DNA of 9,288 nt from an uncultured Clostridia bacterium. GTDB taxonomy: Bacteria; Bacillota; Clostridia; Christensenellales; Borkfalkiaceae. The notes under the pieces are model-generated. The model searched no databases, had not been told where the DNA came from, and saw only the letters and a program-made list of their open reading frames with translations. The stretch lies in the NCBI GenBank assembly GCA_947177495.1, contig CAMWUS010000041.1, positions 1-9,288 of the forward strand, given 5' to 3'. The translations under genes and the position numbers were made by a program. This document shows, piece by piece, positions 7,292 to 9,288 of this stretch (position 1 is the stretch's first letter; the number at the start of each line of letters is the position of its first letter).

Positions 7292-8296
7292 ATGAAAAAG
7301 AAATTATTTGCGGCGGCGTGCGTGCTTGTTCCACTCGGTCTGCTGTGCGCGTGCGGCGGAACGGTATCCGTTCCCGTGACCGCTTATTGGTATAAGGACT
7401 CTTCCACGGGTAACAATATGCTCGGCGAACACAGAGAGGAAAAACTCACCTACTCGGTGACTTTCACGCCCAGCACTTCGGCAACGGGGCTTACCCTTTC
7501 CTATCAGACGGGCGAGTATACGACCTATCTTTCCGCGACCTCCAAAGACGAGGACGGGAACACGTTCGAGGACACGGTATACCGCTACGAGACCGAGCTC
7601 AGCATTCGCGGGGCTTACAGCGTGGACGGCGTAAAGGCGGACGACTTTGCCGACAGCGTGAAATCCGTCGTCTACTTCAAGGGAATCGGCAGCAGCCTGC
7701 GCCCCATTAAGAGCGTGAAAACCGTGCATTGCCACGCCCCCAACTCCGACTATAAGAGCAAGGACGACTGTTCCACGCTCTACGATTACGTGTACGCCGT
7801 TTCGTACAACGCGGACGGAGAAAAGGCAACGATTACGTATACGCAAAACGCACCCACCGACAGCGAAGGCGCGCCCTTTGCTCCGACCGAAAAGTCGGTT
7901 TCCATTAAAGACCCTACCAACTATTACGACAACGAGCAGCTGCTCTTTGTGCTTCGCGGAATGAGCATGGACGCGGTGTTTAACGTAAAAACCATCAATC
8001 CGCTTTCCGATCAGGTGGAAACGGTGAAGACGGTAGAAGCGCCCGCCGCAATCAGAGAAGTGGGCTTTGCGCTCGATATGGGCGCGGAAACCAAAACGCA
8101 CGATATCGACGCTTACCGCTTCACGTTGCAATACAATTCCCCCTATCCCGGAATGGGACAAGTACTCACCTATGCAAAAGTTACCGACAAGAGCAACAAC
8201 ACCTATCGCAACGTTCTCCTGCGCATGAGCGTGCCCATTCTTGCCAACCTCGGAACGCTCAACTACACGCTTGTAAGCGCGTCGTTTGCGGAGTAA
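7292..8296 (+). CDS. Unrecognised secreted lipoprotein, about 334 residues
   Basis: I do not recognise the family. The N-terminus is a type II signal peptide: MKKK, a hydrophobic core (residues 5-18), then LCAC with the likely lipidated Cys21 followed by GG. The mature protein would be anchored on the outer face of the membrane. The rest is rich in Thr, Ser, Tyr and Val in alternating patterns that suggest beta structure, with charged turns and no catalytic motif I can name. After the lipobox region there are only two cysteines, C147 (HCH) and C160, close enough to form a disulfide. I chose the ATG at 7292, since AGGAG lies five bases upstream, over one at 7259 that coincides with the predicted transcription start. 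The gene has its own promoter, is divergent from addBA, and ends 29 bases before a terminator. Possible roles as a solute-binding or envelope protein are guesses. Confidence 0.88.
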   Translation: MKKKLFAAACVLVPLGLLCACGGTVSVPVTAYWYKDSSTGNNMLGEHREEKLTYSVTFTPSTSATGLTLSYQTGEYTTYLSATSKDEDGNTFEDTVYRYETELSIRGAYSVDGVKADDFADSVKSVVYFKGIGSSLRPIKSVKTVHCHAPNSDYKSKDDCSTLYDYVYAVSYNADGEKATITYTQNAPTDSEGAPFAPTEKSVSIKDPTNYYDNEQLLFVLRGMSMDAVFNVKTINPLSDQVETVKTVEAPAAIREVGFALDMGAETKTHDIDAYRFTLQYNSPYPGMGQVLTYAKVTDKSNNTYRNVLLRMSVPILANLGTLNYTLVSASFAE

Positions 8297-8324
8297 GGGT
8301 GGCGGACAACCAAATAAACGTAAC

Positions 8325-8353
8325 AAAAAAAACGCTCTTGCGAGCGTTTTTTT
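8325..8353. terminator. Bidirectional intrinsic terminator between convergent genes
   Basis: Stem ACGCTC (8332-8337) / GAGCGT (8342-8347) with a TTGC loop, flanked by an A-run (8325-8332) and a T-run (8347-8353). The T-run ends plus-strand transcription of the lipoprotein gene. The A-run gives the U-tract for the minus-strand M23 gene, whose stop codon is only seven bases away. Confidence 0.92.
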
Positions 8354-8359
8354 ATTTTC

Positions 8360-9208
8360 TTATTTCTCTTCCAAAACCGCTTCGAAATAATCGACGGGGT
8401 TTACCGCTTTGCCGTTGACGCTCACTTCGAAGTGAAGGTGAGGACCGTCTTTGAATTCCGAGCCGTATGCTTCCGCAACGGTCGCGATTACCTGACCTTT
8501 CTTAATGGTCGCGCCCTTGCCGAGCCCCTTGGTGGGTTCTACGAAACGGTACAACGTCTTCAATCCGTTGCCGTGGTTTACGATAATATAGTTGCCCGTC
8601 TTATCGTTGTAGCTCACCGTTTCCACTTCGCCGTCCGCCATGGCGTACACTTCCGTGCCAACTTCCGCCGCGAAATCGAGCGCCTTGTGACGGTAGGTCC
8701 AGCCCACCGTTTCGTTGATGTAGATCTCGTTATAGGGAAGGGAATAATGCGGATTGGTAATGGGGGGAACATATTCCAATTCTAGTTCCGATGTCATTGC
8801 ACCGCATTGCACGCAAATGTGATTCTCGAATTGATGCCGTTCACGGCTGAGAGTATTGCATTCACTGCACACCGCAATATGATAAACGGCATCGTTTACG
8901 TCGTAATAATCGGCAGGAATTTCCGCGTTGTGCCCTTTCGCCTGAGTGAAACGGTACTCGATATTGCCGCAACTTTCACAAGAACGCTCTTCCACGCCGC
9001 CTGCCGTACAACTCGGCTGTATTACAAAACCCCACTCCGAATAGGCATGCTCGCATACAGGCGCGGTTGCCTTTAACCATTCGAGGAAATCGCTCTCCGT
9101 ACCCTCATGTCCGTTTGCAAGCCAAATTTCGTAAGCACTCTTTCCGTCCGTACCGTTCGTACCGTCTTTGCCCGAAATACTCTCGATAAATTCTTCATGC
9201 GTTCCCAA
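8360..9208 (-). CDS. M23 (LytM) family surface protein with GKDG module and Cys-pair repeats; 5' end doubtful
   Basis: Numbered from a TTG at 9208 (282 residues). Residues 12-46 form a collagen-like GKDGTNGTDG stretch followed by a SAYEIWLANGHEGTESDFLEWL unit, a type common in Firmicutes surface proteins. Residues 52-135 hold Cys/His pairs (C52xH54, C67, C77xxC80, H93, then C114xxC117, H125, H130, C132xxC135), like two zinc-ribbon-type repeats. From about 170 is an M23 domain: H174xxxD178 and H257xH259 are present, but the third conserved His (LYxH) is F222 in TLYRF. M23 enzymes cut peptidoglycan cross-bridges; SpoIIQ-like members are degenerate and structural. Activity is therefore doubtful. 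There is no signal peptide, although every domain implies export. The TTG has no ribosome site, and the frame is closed by a TAG at 9253-9251. The gene may be 5'-truncated or frameshifted, or may start differently. It ends at the shared terminator. Confidence 0.8.
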   Translation of the reverse strand: MGTHEEFIESISGKDGTNGTDGKSAYEIWLANGHEGTESDFLEWLKATAPVCEHAYSEWGFVIQPSCTAGGVEERSCESCGNIEYRFTQAKGHNAEIPADYYDVNDAVYHIAVCSECNTLSRERHQFENHICVQCGAMTSELELEYVPPITNPHYSLPYNEIYINETVGWTYRHKALDFAAEVGTEVYAMADGEVETVSYNDKTGNYIIVNHGNGLKTLYRFVEPTKGLGKGATIKKGQVIATVAEAYGSEFKDGPHLHFEVSVNGKAVNPVDYFEAVLEEK

Positions 9209-9218
9209 TTTATCGTAT

Positions 9219-9252
9219 TCAACACAGAATAAGCATGCGCAAAATAACTCCT
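9219..9252 (-). other. Ribosome site with a seven-codon reading frame, out of frame with the M23 gene
   Basis: AGGAG (9252-9248), then five bases, then TTG (9242-9240), the same spacing as at the lipoprotein gene; a further in-frame ATG is at 9236-9234. This frame stops at TGA (9221-9219) after seven codons and is not the M23 frame. It may be a remnant of the true gene start displaced by an indel, or a tiny upstream ORF. The rest of 9253-9288 shows no promoter I can support. Confidence 0.3.
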
Positions 9253-9288
9253 AACAGTTGGTGGGCGCGGTAGCAGAAATAAAATAGA

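Noticed and set aside
7304..8326. 340-codon open frame on the minus strand, opposite the lipoprotein gene
   Set aside because: It mirrors the lipoprotein gene, has no ribosome site or plausible protein features, and would have to read through the terminator. The plus-strand gene has promoter, ribosome site, signal peptide and terminator.
1..9288. CRISPR array, tRNA, rRNA, transposon or phage genes
   Set aside because: No regularly spaced direct repeats, cloverleaf-like segments, transposase or integrase motifs or terminal repeats were seen on either strand.

Overview
The window looks like chromosome from a low-to-mid-GC Firmicute of the class Clostridia, possibly a gut lineage near Christensenellales. 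This rests on the AddAB (not RecBCD) recombination enzyme with a Firmicutes-type iron-sulfur AddB, strong AGGAG-type ribosome sites, a Gram-positive lipoprotein signal, and a surface protein with a GKDG/SAYEIW-type module and Cys-pair repeats. The lineage is inferred from gene style; no marker gene is present. I see no rRNA, tRNA, CRISPR array, insertion sequence or integrase.

Layout. On the minus strand, 7137 down to 755 is a two-gene operon, addB then addA, joined by a GTGA overlap. It encodes the helicase-nuclease that processes double-strand breaks for RecA loading. Downstream on the same strand (645-13) is a small protein with three predicted membrane segments and a charged cytoplasmic tail, of unknown function. 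It follows after a 109-base gap with no convincing terminator, so it may be read from the same transcript.

From 7138 to 7291 lies a compact divergent promoter region. It has an extended -10 promoter for addBA leftward and a near-consensus promoter (TTTACA, 17 bases, TATACT) rightward. Each transcript begins with a short GC-rich inverted repeat at or just after its predicted start point. The rightward gene (7292-8296) encodes an unrecognised secreted lipoprotein. It ends at a bidirectional terminator (8325-8353) shared with a convergent minus-strand gene (8360-9208). That gene encodes a surface-type protein: a GKDG/SAYEIW module, Cys/His repeats and a C-terminal M23 (LytM) domain.

The most notable points are the M23 gene and AddB. 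The M23 gene lacks a signal peptide, begins inside what looks like a repeat unit, has its good ribosome site out of frame, and carries Phe where M23 enzymes normally have a catalytic His. AddB lacks the N-terminal Walker A motif usual for AddB but keeps a complete nuclease and iron-sulfur ligand set. I found no clearly new multi-gene system; this is mostly housekeeping plus lineage-specific envelope proteins.
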